Shown one piece after another: positions 24,151 to 34,638 of a DNA stretch of 64,000 nucleotides; within the stretch, counting starts at the first letter, position 1, and each line of letters starts with the position of its first letter. This DNA comes from Magnolia sinica (lineage: Eukaryota; Streptophyta; Magnoliopsida; Magnoliales; Magnoliaceae), in contig NC_080583.1 in assembly GCF_029962835.1 (NCBI RefSeq), positions 3,023,001 through 3,087,000 on the forward strand, in the 5' to 3' direction. The position numbers were made by a program, and so were the translations under genes. The notes beneath the pieces were generated by a model, which saw nothing but the letters and a program-made list of their open reading frames with translations, was not told the DNA's origin and searched no databases.

Positions 24151-24359
24151 CTTCCTGCAAAAGCCATGTGTAGTAAATCCGCTTCCACACCACCGACTTC
24201 ACCGCAATCAACTTCCATTTTGTAGTGGAGTTGGGGAGGGAAAGTCAGAGAGGGAGAGCGATAAATTCTGACGACTGATGTTGAGGTGTGGGCATGAAGC
24301 TGGCTGCGAACCGGTGCGCAGGTGATAATTCCTCTCTCTATATATACACACAAGTGGGT

Positions 24360-26050
24360 ATGTTAGTATGGTACATCATTATCCTATCTGTCTGATCAAT
24401 GGCATACTAAATGGATTTTCTTACTTGTCTGTGAGTCCAATCATCAATCTGGGCCATTCATCCAATAGGGCTCACCTTGATTTGTCTGTCCCTCCAAAAC
24501 TATATTCATTGGGGAATTAATATTCATCTGATCATTAATCTTCAAAATGGATGGTTCAATATTCGCTTGCTAGGATCCACGTGATTTTGGTTTGTTGGTA
24601 GGACTGGATTGGAACAGATGGTCCAGATGGTTCTTTGGACCGTCCACTTGTCCAGGCCAACCGTATGTACATAGTTTAATCTAAGAATTCTATTTTTATT
24701 TTATTTTATTTTATTATTTTTTTAAATTCCACATTTTAAAGACATATGGATACGTGGACAGTTCAATCATTCAATCTAAATAGTTCATTAGGTCCACTTC
24801 CTGTGCCACCATAGAAAAAAAAAGAAAAAAGAAAAAAAGAAACTGATCAGGTGATCCTGTGCATCAAAAATTGGCCGTCTTTCTTTCTAGCCATCTGTTT
24901 TCCAAGGGATGGATGTGATGGTCAGGATTGGGACAAAGTGATTCTTTGGAATCATACAATATTCAAGATAGCCCACACAAAATAGTTGGCTCAGATTGTT
25001 GATTGGACTCATTTTCCTTACCATTGACGGCTATTGGTGGAAACATTTAGAATAGTCCGATTGGTGTGATTCTGGTTGGTGGCCAATTAACGAGGGGAAT
25101 AGATATAATGACGGTTTAGATCAATTAATCAATGTTAGGCCCACTTGGCGGATGTGGGCCCCACCCTGGATGGACCATGAAATAGTAACCTCTGTAAAAA
25201 TGATAGGCAAATGTAATTATCTAAACCATTGAACATGATTTGATTTCATCTGTGTATTTAGTATCTTTTACAAAAACACATGCAACATCCCACTTCTCCA
25301 TCAGATGGGCCACACTACTTTACTATAGGGAGATTAAATAATAATAATAATAATAATACATCATGTTGATCACCATCTTCCTTAGGGGATGATTACTCCG
25401 AATCTATGAATCTTCTCTGGACTCCCGGTGGATTCCTCGTAGAGATTTCTTGAATCTATGGGAAAAATAAAAAATAAAAATAAATTCTAATAAATTTAAA
25501 AATAAAGTGATTGATAATAAAAAAAAACATATTTATAATCCTTTAAATAGTGATATCAAACTTAGAAAAAAGTTTCATAATCAAACTCCTTACTACTTAT
25601 AGACGGTCATGATTTTTAATAGACTTCATGACTTTTGGCCAAAAATAATGAGTGCCCAATTTGGCATAGCAATGTTATTCTCATAATTTTTCTAAGTCCT
25701 TTTCATGTTGGGCATGGCTCATAAAACTCAAAGGATCAAGAGTTATGATCGAACTAAAACTTATTATAAATACTAAAAACGAAATCAAAATGAACTTACG
25801 ACCGATCAATCTGATGAAATCTCGCAAATCTGGCATGGGTAACTCAGCATGGCAGGTTGGTTGGTTAAAGTAGATTGTCCTACCCTAAAATCATATATGG
25901 TACATTGAATGACCCATTTTGGTTTGCAAGATACGACTTCTTTAGGGTTCCGATGATCCTAATAACTTTTGCCTATGACGGACCTTCTTTGGTCCATCTT
26001 GGCCATAAAAGCGTCCGCAACCCACTCTACATCAAATAATAATAACAAAC
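24360..26050. other. Non-coding stretch between repeats and neprosin exon 2
   Basis: No gene was recognised. There is AT-rich sequence with an (AAT)n tract at 25336-25358 and short A-rich runs. It lies in intron 2 of the broken neprosin locus if the exon assignments are right. Confidence 0.5.
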
Positions 26051-27215
26051 CTGGATCTTGTGGTTTTGTAGCATAGGATTAGTAAGTCCCAATAGATTGT
26101 ATATATCAACGCAATCCATGATGTAGCCCTCGTCAGTCTGTAAAAACAATCAAACGATCATGGAATCACCACCATCATAAAAGAATTCTAAGGAAAAATA
26201 AAAACAAAAATAAAATGGTATTAATCAATTTTTATGACAATGAAGATGATGATGATGAACAGTGAAAGATTTATCCATGTTCTTTAATGGACCATTTAGA
26301 CATGGGAATGCAAATGAGCCATCATGGCTCAATTGAGAGCTTCCCATGTCTAACCCACAAACTAATAAATAAACAGAACTTGATTGGCTCAACTTAGGAA
26401 TTTCCTGTCCATTACCCATCAACTGTGGGACCCACCATTACAATGGTCTGGATAGCCAAAAAATGGAGAAAATATAGGTCCCAATGAAAGATATAGTGGA
26501 CCACTGAAAATGGCCCCTCACATTGCATGTGTAGTTTGTTCATAGAAGCCTGACCTCGATGCTCTTGACCACTGCCCCATTGAGAGAGCTATCCATAGGT
26601 TCAAAATACTCTTCTTTAGCAGGTTCCAAATCATTTTTCTCAGTCCTCATTTTCAAATACTCTTCTTTAGTAGGCTCCAAGACCTCTTTGATCTTAGGCC
26701 TTGTAGCTTTCAAAAACTCTTCTTTAGATAGAGTCCTTGCATTGCACGAAACGATCCAGATGGCTACCAAAACTAATATGATTTCCTTCGAACAAGAAAA
26801 ACTTCTATGAGAAATTTCACCAGCCACTGAAATAATTAGACATGGAGGTTAGATGAGAGAGGGATGTATTGAAATTAGTAGAAATCTTAACAAATACATA
26901 TGCATCCATTCATATAACTATCCATGTTGTATACAACTATACACATATATTTTATACTCTACTATATGTGATACGTGGATAGATAAAATAGATAAAATCC
27001 TCCAAACAAAATGAAAAGAACAGAATTATTGATCGAAAAATGGGATGTTTAGGACTTTTTCTATATAGATTTTGAATTTTTAAGATGTTATTAGGTTTCT
27101 AACCCCATAAAATATAATTTGTATTATAGTTTTATTAAGATCTATTTCGTTTCTTTCATATAAATAGGAATTTCTACTTCTTTCCAGATCATTTCACAGA
27201 AAAGCCAAAAGTAAA

Positions 27216-27218
<3 letters not shown>

Positions 27219-27290
<72 letters not shown>
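27219..27290. repeat. (AT)36 microsatellite
   Basis: 72 bp of uninterrupted AT, about 400 bp upstream of exon 1 of the broken neprosin copy. Confidence 0.97.
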
Positions 27291-27294
<4 letters not shown>

Positions 27295-27699
27295 TGATGT
27301 CAAATCATCATGACAATATAATAATGTCATTGTTTGGATATTAAAATTTTAAGATAATGTTAAGAAAAAGTGTAATGAAAGTAATGAAAAAAAAGTGTAA
27401 TGATTATAAATTTTTCTTAACATTATCCTGAATGGTTTTAATTAAATGTTGTTGTTTACATTTAAATTTACAATCATTTCACTTTTTCTTAATATTATCC
27501 TAAAAAGAGAAGATAAAAACTAATGAAAAATGCTAATACACAAATAGTTGTCCGTCTTAACAACTTGGTGTGTGGGCTCAACATGGTGATATATCTAATG
27601 ACATCTCATCCATCCAACAAGGTTGTTCTACCATGAAAACGGGACACCCCAAATGTTAAGTGAATCAAACTATCAAGTGGGTGAAATCCAACTAATACT

Positions 27700-27830
27700 T
27701 TCGTAGCATATTATTGTCACTTTGTACTATAATTTCAGAGTGTTTGTGATTAGATTTGATTGTGCGATTGAAATACTTTGCTTGATTTATCTCAATGTGC
27801 TTCCGTAATTCCCCCGACACTAACAAGCTA
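27700..27830. repeat. Copia-type LTR 3' end fragment
   Basis: GATTAGATTTGATTGTGCGA, ATACTTTGCTTGATTTATCT and GTGCTTCCG(T/C)AATTCCCC match the right ends of the LTR pieces near 41330, 42740 and 43630. It is an isolated U5 fragment. Confidence 0.5.
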
Positions 27831-28609
27831 TTCACGGTGGAAAACAATGAGCAATCACATAAAAGAATTTCAAATTCATGTGGAGAGCATCCAACCGTTA
27901 GATGCACATGACCTTTTGAATGTTCCATTTTCACCGGTGGACAACTTTGCTGGATGGGCGAAATAGCATGGGCCCCACATGCCAACTAATTTGATGTACA
28001 ACAAGTGGCATGTGTATTTATAAAAATTAATAGTGATAGTAACAAAGTTTTCATGATAATTTATAAACTTTGTTGCAAAACACAACAAAGAACCAACACA
28101 AAGTATTTAATTTTAATCATAAGAAAATAATAATTATATGAAAATAAATGAAATTGTGGATGGATTTCTTACTCGCTTGCGAATGCACTCTTATTAATCT
28201 TTGAGAGAGAGAGAGAATTAGGCAAGCTTTGAATTGTAGAGTTATGGAGGGATCTTATCTCCCATTTATAGCCACAACCAACGGCCAGGATCATTCAAAA
28301 GGAAAAGATTTTCTGGCCTTTATTAGTCTTCTAAACAGATTCTCCGGCTAAAGTTCTGAACATTAGGATCGTTGAATTGGTCATATTTTCAAGTTATATC
28401 TTCGATGGTACGAGAGGGGGTATCGGGCAAGAAATAAATATAAATAAATAAAACAAAAATATTGGAGATATGTGCGGTCTACCATGGTTTATATATGAGA
28501 TCTACTCCTTTCATCAGTTGTGGCCCTCAATTTTAGTTCCTCAGGATAAAAATACGTACGTTCTGCATTTGAAGTGGACCACTGAACAGAGAACAACGGA
28601 GGGAGAACG

Positions 28610-28905
28610 CTAACCATAGGTTTTTGTATGGGGCATACAATGATGTTTATATTCTATCTTACCTTCTCATCATATGAGCCCCACCATTTTAAACATAATT
28701 TCAGAATATAGTCCTGATCCAAAACTCATGCAGACCGCACAATATGAATTTAAATTTTCTAGACGTGATTTACATCTTTATTGTAAAGTTACACATATAA
28801 GATTTTATATGTGGCTAATTTTTTAATATATACGGTTAATATTATAAGTATCCGTTGATGGATGGAGTGGATTTGTTACATACAACATAGTTAACAATAC
28901 AAAGT
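28610..28905. repeat. Foldback MITE fragment, strongly diverged
   Basis: GGGGCATACAATGATGTTTA at the left and GGATGGAGTGGATTTGTTAC at the right recall the arms of the family, but the interior is short and decayed. Confidence 0.4.
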
Positions 28906-28988
28906 TATTGGATTGTACACTCTTCTAATGAACCGCGGTGTAGAAAAGGACTAAAACCTCGCTATTCGCTAGCGTAGCCTGACTACGC

Positions 28989-29530
28989 GGGAAACGGATT
29001 GGCTACTCCCCTGCCACTAGCCCGGTGGCTGATGGCCGGTGCTCTCTGGCCCCTACCATGATGTATGTATTTCATCCATTCTGTTAATCCATTTTTAAAT
29101 ATCATTTTATGGCTTGATACAAAATATGAGAGGTATATAAATCTTATGTAGACCACACCATAGGAAAACAATAGTGAATTGATATCCACCATTTAAATCT
29201 TCCTAAGGCCCACTGTACGTTTTATTTGAAATCCAATACGTTGATTAGGTCATACAGACCCATATGAAGGTAAAAAACAGAGATCAACTTTGATACAAAA
29301 CTTTTATGGCCCCCTAAAATTTTTTTAATGGTGGATGTTCATTCAAAACTTTTTCCTGTAATGTGGTCCACCTGAGATTGGGATATATTTCAATTTTTGT
29401 ATCATACCCTAAAATGATCTAAAAACATAGATGGACGGAATGGATGAAATACATGCATCATGATGGGGCCCACAGAGCACCGACCACTAGCCATTGGCTG
29501 GTGGCAGGGGAGTAGCCAATCCGTTCCGAG
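28989..29530. mobile_element. Foldback MITE, full-length 540-bp copy
   Basis: The outermost arms, GGATTGGCTACTCCCCTGCC and onward to GGCCGGTGCTC, are mirrored at the right by GAGCACCGACC and onward to GGCAGGGGAGTAGCCAATCC. Both arms then continue inward through ATGATGTATG to the central unique part, more than 100 bp of inverted repeat. The flanks (GACTACGCG and GAGTACCTA) are only weakly similar, so no target duplication can be claimed. Confidence 0.75.
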
Positions 29531-29545
29531 TACCTACACTCACAC

Positions 29546-29815
29546 ACACGGGCGTGGATTGTGTACTGTTAGGGGTGTACATGGGGCCGAACCGAGTTGA
29601 ACTGGGCTCAACCCGGCTCGGCCCGGTCACTAGCCAAACTTAGCCCGAACCTGGCCCGGCCCGGTCACCGGGCTAACATGTCCAGCCCGAACTCAGCCCG
29701 GTTAGCAATCGGGCTAGTTCGGGCCAAGTTCGAGCCAATTTCAGACCTTACAACAAGTTCATGGGTTAGGCGGCATTCTCACTTCTCCGTCTTAAATGGT
29801 TAAGGTAAGGATTTA

Positions 29816-29907
<92 letters not shown>

Positions 29908-30623
29908 CGGCCGAGTCTGGTTTCAGACCGAGTCAGGCCAAATCGGGACTTATTTGAAGTCGGCCCGAACTCAGTTTCGAGCTGAAGAAAATGGCCCGTC
30001 CTGGACCGAACTCAGTTCCGATTCGGGCTGAGTCTAGCGAGTTAACCGGGCTAGCCCAGTTCCTATACAGCCCTAGGTACTGCCCTCACCAGGACCTTGC
30101 TAGATACAAACGGTCTTGTCAGGGGCTTTGTGCGATCCCCCATGATAAATATACTTTATCCAAGCCGTCCATCCATTTTGAAAGATTATTTTAGGGCAGA
30201 ACGCTGTAAATGAGTTAGATCAAAGGATTTAGTGTACCACATAACAAGAAGCAACGGTGACAATGACCCCTATCATTGAAACTTTCTTAGGACTCATCAT
30301 AATTTTTATTTTACATCTAATATGTTCTTAAGGTCACATATACCTGGATGAATGAAGGAAAAACATAAATATCAGCCTGATCCAAAACTTCCGTATCCCC
30401 CGGGAAGTTTTCAACAGGAGACATTCAATCCATACTGTTGCCTTTGGTATGGTCTACTTCAGAATTCGATCTGTCTTTTTTTCCCTCATAATTTAAAATG
30501 ATTTTTCAAAATGAATGGATGGCGTGGATTAAACACTAACATCACAGTGGACCCCGCATAGCCCCTGACAGGACTGTCCGTCTCTAGGTAGGTCCCGGTG
30601 GACGTAGTACTCAATCTCCGCCC
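29546..30623. mobile_element. Foldback MITE whose left arm is interrupted by a hAT-like element
   Basis: The right end (TCCGTCTCTAGGTAGGTCCC and onward to TACTCAATCTCCGCCC) is inverted at the left as GGGCGTGGATTGTGTACTG, but there the arm is broken at 29570 by a 506-bp element and resumes at 30076 with TACTGCCCTCACCAGGACC. Flanking direct repeats CACTCACAC (29537-29545) and CACTCACAT (30624-30632) match at 8 of 9 positions, consistent with a Mutator-like 9-bp duplication. Confidence 0.7.
29570..30075. mobile_element. hAT-like non-autonomous element containing (TA)44
   Basis: The ends are TAGGGGTGTACATGG and CCTATACAGCCCTA (inverted, imperfect). The flanks TGTACTGT and GGTACTGC match at 6 of 8 positions, as expected for an old hAT 8-bp duplication. 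The interior repeats AGCCCGAAC, GGCCCGG and CGGGCTAG words, and is expanded by a TA microsatellite (29819-29906). Open frames here are by-products of the low-complexity sequence. Confidence 0.6.
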
Positions 30624-30639
30624 CACTCACATGGAGTGT

Positions 30640-31330
30640 GCCTTCATCTACCCAAACACCATCCCGATGAGAACATAAGTGAGATCGAAGCCGTCCATCA
30701 GTTTCTCTGCATCATGTTCACCCTCCAAAACAAAATTGGATTGATTGAAAACTCAGGTAGGCCACACCATCAGGATGAGTTGGGATAGGATGCCTACCAT
30801 TAGTTTCGCATGGAGCTGCAGTGGTTTGTATATAACATCCAATCCATTAATATTATGCTTTTCATTAAGGTACTCTCTCTGAAACTCAGGTAGACCACAC
30901 AAGATGGATTTATAGTTTTCAGGAAGATCTTACCCTTTTTCCTACGGTGAGGCCCAGCTGATCAGTTTTGAATCAATTTGAAGTTCGGTATCAAGGCTTA
31001 AAATGGGTGGCCCACCTGACGGACGGGGCTGATCCCATCCACGCCGAAGGAATAGTCATGTCCAAAGGAAAAATGCTGACACGTGGGTTAGCATGTGGGC
31101 CTCGGATAATCAGATGAGCCTATCAGGATGAACAGATACTAGAAGATCAACCTAATTTAAAATCCTGATGGGCCACGGAGATTATACATATGTTTTAAGC
31201 GTGATTTATATTGAATGGTCCAACTATGTTTTTGGACTGGACTGATTTTTTAACATGCAATGTGAAAGTGGGGATTTGATGAATTTTAGGCCAGCCTAGT
31301 GCTGGGTCAGGCCTGGACCCAATCATATTT
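30640..31330. other. Repeat-derived non-coding DNA
   Basis: No gene was seen. It contains degraded repeat phrases such as ATTGGATTGATTGAAAACTC and TGGTTTGTATATAACATCCA, which also occur at 59480-59600, so this is another shared dispersed repeat without clear ends. Confidence 0.45.
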
Positions 31331-31504
31331 TTTGGACTGAAAACCCACCATTCATCACAACTATAAACATCTGTCTAGCCTACCAAAATAGATATGTCTA
31401 CCTCAATTCCAACCTAAGTTTCCACCATCACATAAGTATAAATCCTAACTTCCTTTTGTCCACCCTTAATATCCACCATCCATCCATTATAAGAGGCTAG
31501 TATT

Positions 31505-32325
31505 TGATGTGGACCATTCATTATGTTGGGCCCATCTTTGCCCTGTCTTCAATGTGAATTATAGCTCGTCTATGGCCCAACTTCAAAGTAGGTCATTCAT
31601 CATGTGGGGGCATTATAAGCCCGACCTTCCATGTGAACTATCCTCACATGGGACCCACCTTGATATGGACCATCCACCATGTGGGGTCCACCTTCAAATA
31701 TCAATTGTGTATCATGTGGAGCCCACCTTTGATATGGACATTCCATTGTGTGGGCCTCCCTTGAATGTGGGTCGTCTATCATGAAAAGGCGTGCTAGATG
31801 TGGATAATTTGTCGTTAGGGGCCAACCTTTGATGTGGACCATCCATTCTATGTGTCCAGGCTTGATATGGGTCATCCATCATGTGGGACCCACCTTCAAT
31901 GTCTACTGCCCATCTTATGGAGCCCAACTTTGATGTGGACTATCCATTATATGGGCCCCACCTTCAATATGGGTCATCCATCACGCGGGGCTTACCTTTT
32001 TTTGTTTTGGGTTAGCTTGTTAGTACACACCCATGTCTGTACACACTCCATGTTAGACACCCCCCACTAGGGATCCATACCAAAACCTCTAAGTGTTGAA
32101 ACAAGGTATCTACACTCAGTCTGCCAGTTGAGCTATGGATCTGGGTGTATGTGGAGCTTACCTTGGAGGTGGGGCCATTCATCTTTTGGGGCCAACCTTT
32201 GATGTGGACCATCTATTATGTGGGCCCATGTTAATATGGAACATCCATCATGTGGGGCATGCTTTTCATGTTGATCATCCATCATGTAGGGACTCCTTTG
32301 GTATATATCATCTATCACATGGAGA
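31505..32325. repeat. Degenerate minisatellite, unit about 39 bp
   Basis: Roughly 18-20 imperfect repeats of a unit like GGACCATCCATCATGTGGGG plus CCCACCTTCAATGT. The units vary in sequence and slightly in length. The array is split by a SINE at 31999-32155. It yields long open frames on both strands with repetitive peptides, which I do not regard as genes. Confidence 0.8.
31999..32155 (-). mobile_element. SINE (tRNA-derived, Au-like), 9-bp target duplication
   Basis: On the minus strand it starts near ATCCATAGCTCAACTGGCAG (A-box-like TAGCTCAACTGG), has a B-box-like GGTATGGATCC, then CCCTAGTGGGGGG, and ends GTACTAACAAGCTAAC with an A-rich tail. The exact direct repeat GCTTACCTT flanks it (31990-31998 and 32156-32164). 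It is inserted in the minisatellite. Confidence 0.85.
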
Positions 32326-32778
32326 GATGAAACGAAAAAGCAATAGAAACATAATCAATTAAAAAATCTTATAAGAATTAATGTCTTTTATATAAGTTAC
32401 TTTTACAATAGTGATTATAAAACTAACTTAAATTTTGAAAAAAGTAAATTATTTACTTACATTAGTTATAAAAGCTATTTATAATATCCAAACATGCCTT
32501 TAAAATGTTGGAAGTTAAAACAGTATATAAAATAGCATTCAAATGACTGGCCCACTCAATGACAGGATGTCGAAGAGTTTTAAAAAGGTAATGCTCATGA
32601 TGACCACCTATTGGACAATTTTGATTTCATTTACGTACGACAGGTTTGAAGTTATATGCTAGTTGTATCTTATAACTTATAATGGACTGGCAAAATCCAG
32701 CAGACACGGAAATTTGGTAGCGACTCCTCTATTTGATCCATCTGTGTTTATACAGGCTGACCGAACGAATCCATGAAT

Positions 32779-32796
32779 AATATATATATATATATT

Positions 32797-32861
<65 letters not shown>
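32779..32861. repeat. (TA)n-(GA)n compound microsatellite
   Basis: TA repeats (32779-32810, one interruption) are followed by GA repeats (32811-32861), the same TA-to-GA order as at 21670-21750. The right half of a foldback MITE follows directly (to about 33110). Confidence 0.95.
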
Positions 32862-32863
<2 letters not shown>

Positions 32864-33149
32864 AACATTTGAAACATCAAAGGACCCATTGTAGTGTTTA
32901 TTTTACATCCAACCTGTTGATTAATATCAGCTTGACTCAAAACTTTTGTAGCTATAAGAAGTTTCTAATGGTGGTCATTCAATTACCACTACTCTTTTTT
33001 ATAATTTGGTAGACTTGATATTTGGATATGCCTCATTTTTAATTTTATACTATAAAATGAGATGTAAAAAAAGATAGTTGAAATAGCAAAAAAAAAAAAA
33101 GAAACCATTCATTATTATGCGTCCACAAAGGAACTAGCAGCGGATGCAG

Positions 33150-33600
33150 ATTGCTACAGCACAGAGTGAGTAAACTCTATGTACTCAACTGCAAATTACG
33201 TATTTTATCTACTTTGTCCATTCCTTTTAACATATAATTTGAGGACTTTGTAGAAAAATGAAGCATATCCAAATCCCAAATAGACCACAGCACTGGAAAG
33301 AGTGTGCATTGAATGTATACCATTGAAAAATTCTTGGAGCCACAAAAATTCTGGATGATGCTGGTGATCTGTGTTTTCCCTTCATACATGGATCTTATAA
33401 ACATTTGGATGATTAATAAACATCACTGTGAGACTTACCAAGGTTTAAACGGTGGAAATAATTATTCCCACTGTTTACTATGGTGTGGTACACTTGAACT
33501 TTGTATATACTATAATTTTGGATTCAATCACTAAATGAGCTGGAAAAACGGATGGATGGCATGGATAGACCACATACATTCCCAGTGATGGCTAGCTTAG
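33150..33600. repeat. Foldback MITE, diverged copy
   Basis: The family order is kept: AAATGAAGCATATCCAAATC, ATTGAAAAATTCTTGGAGCC, TATGGTGTGGTACACTTGAAC, GGATGGATGGCATGGATAGA. The outer arms are degraded. Confidence 0.6.
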
Positions 33601-34638
33601 GTCTAAGGTTAAGAGGCTTAAACTAAGCGTGGTTGATACGTTAGACTAAGTAAAAGGCCAGTGAGGGCTCTTTGGCAAAGTTAGAATTTAAAGGTAAGTG
33701 GGGTAGGTGGGGGGCAAACATGGCAAGGGGTGAGTTTTGATTGATAAAGAAAGTCTTAGTGCCACGTGTCACCCCCTCATTGATCCTCCTTGTTGTGATA
33801 TATGGTGTAATTTAAGAATGAGGATATGGGCATTTTGGGAAGATAAAAAAATCGGTGTGATCATGCACATTTTACCATGGTAATTTTGCCTGATAAAAGT
33901 AATGATGAAATTAAAAAAAAAAAAATGGCCATGAGACGGTTAGAGGAAATATGGCTGCATGTTTGTGTGATTTGAACGGTCCATCTTGTAGGCATTATCC
34001 TTAATGAATCATAGCTGAAGTTCATGAGTGGACATCTCACTTCTAATGGCTTTATTTTCAACATCTGGTTGAATGATACAACTTCACCAAATTTTGGACC
34101 GCATCATGTCGGAAGTGGCACGTGGGACAGGTCTGGGCCGATCAAAATCAAAACTTTGAATGGCCAGGGCTGATTAGCTCAAGATCCTCTCCCAACCCAA
34201 ATCAGGAAAGACAGAATATAAAAAAATCATCCTAACCTTACTATCACGAGATGTGTTTTATCCATGCCGTTCATCCACTTTGAAAGATTGTTTTAAGGCA
34301 TGAACCCACAACAAAAGCATATTAATTAGCTCAAATAGACCACACAATAGGAAGCAGTGGGGTCCATTTTGATGGATAGTTTTAGAGAATGAGCCCAAAA
34401 AGAAGGCATATTGAAGGCCAAGTGGACAACACCAGATGAAGCAGTGGGGACTGAAGGTACTTAAAACTATGATATACATCATATGTTATAATCAAAATAA
34501 TCAAAGAAGGTACTTGATCAAATAAGAAAAGCAGTGTAGGGAATTTTTGATAAATCCCCCATTTATTTATTACTTTGTTAGAAAACCCATATATGAGTCA
34601 AGCTTGTAGTACTTTATAAAAAACCGTCCATCACAACT
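33600..34638. other. 3' flank of the intact neprosin gene
   Basis: No gene was seen. A foldback fragment lies at about 34230-34480. The last 80 bp before the stop codon (ATTTATTTATTACTTTGTTA, CATATATGAGTCAAGCTT) match the 3' flank of the second neprosin gene (59755-59841) and mark where the duplicated segment ends. Confidence 0.5.

Larger units (their letters stand above)
21660..24360. mobile_element. Possible 2.7-kb inverted-repeat element carrying nested MITEs
   Basis: The left end is TATATA, GAGAGA, then CTCACCTGCGCACC, and after an interruption (about 21766-22085) GTTCGCAGCTAGTTTCATG and CACCTCAACATCAGGCA. The right end shows the inverse in the same order: TGATGTTGAGGTGTGGGCAT, GAAGCTGGCTGCGAAC, GGTGCGCAGGTGATAA, CTCTCTCTATATATA. 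Between the ends lie at least three foldback MITEs, so most of the present interior is later insertion. No target duplication was found, and the superfamily is unknown. Confidence 0.45.
15110..26827 (-). pseudogene. Neprosin-domain gene, broken copy
   Basis: Exon 1 (26555-26827) is intact: 91 codons with a signal peptide (IILVLVAIWIVSC), then an expanded propeptide in which KEEFLK/KEEYLK/KEEYFE recur three times, ending VVKSIE before a GT donor. Exon 2 (26051-26137, 29 codons) keeps DCVDIY but has lost the KQPAFDHP motif of the good genes. Exon 3 (21018-21213) starts LRPTSYPKGM and ends before GTGAGT. It is 196 nt, one too many, and the reading frame shifts at a six-base A run (plus-strand T6 at 21178-21183). 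Exons 4 and 5 were not found. A decayed exon 6 lies at about 15170-15420. The order matches the intact gene at 34639-41750, and intron 2 (about 21340-21660) resembles that gene's intron 2. Intron 3 has been filled by the repeats at 16.3-21.0 kb. Merging the 15-kb exon 6 and the 21-26 kb exons into one locus is inference; they may be two broken loci. Confidence 0.65.

Noticed and set aside
28200..28215. Possible CRISPR-like or regularly spaced repeats in the window
   Set aside because: Only microsatellites, minisatellites and transposon copies were found; no repeat-spacer pattern and a eukaryotic context.
28989..29530. 9-bp target duplication of the long foldback copy
   Set aside because: The flanks GACTACGCG and GAGTACCTA agree at only five of nine positions, too weak to claim.
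29597..30194. Pro/Arg-rich open frames
   Set aside because: They lie in the low-complexity hAT-like element and change frame with its repeats; no family match.
31509..32362. Several overlapping open frames on both strands with His, Met and Gly-rich peptides
   Set aside because: They are by-products of a 39-bp tandem repeat whose length keeps frames open; the repeats explain them fully.
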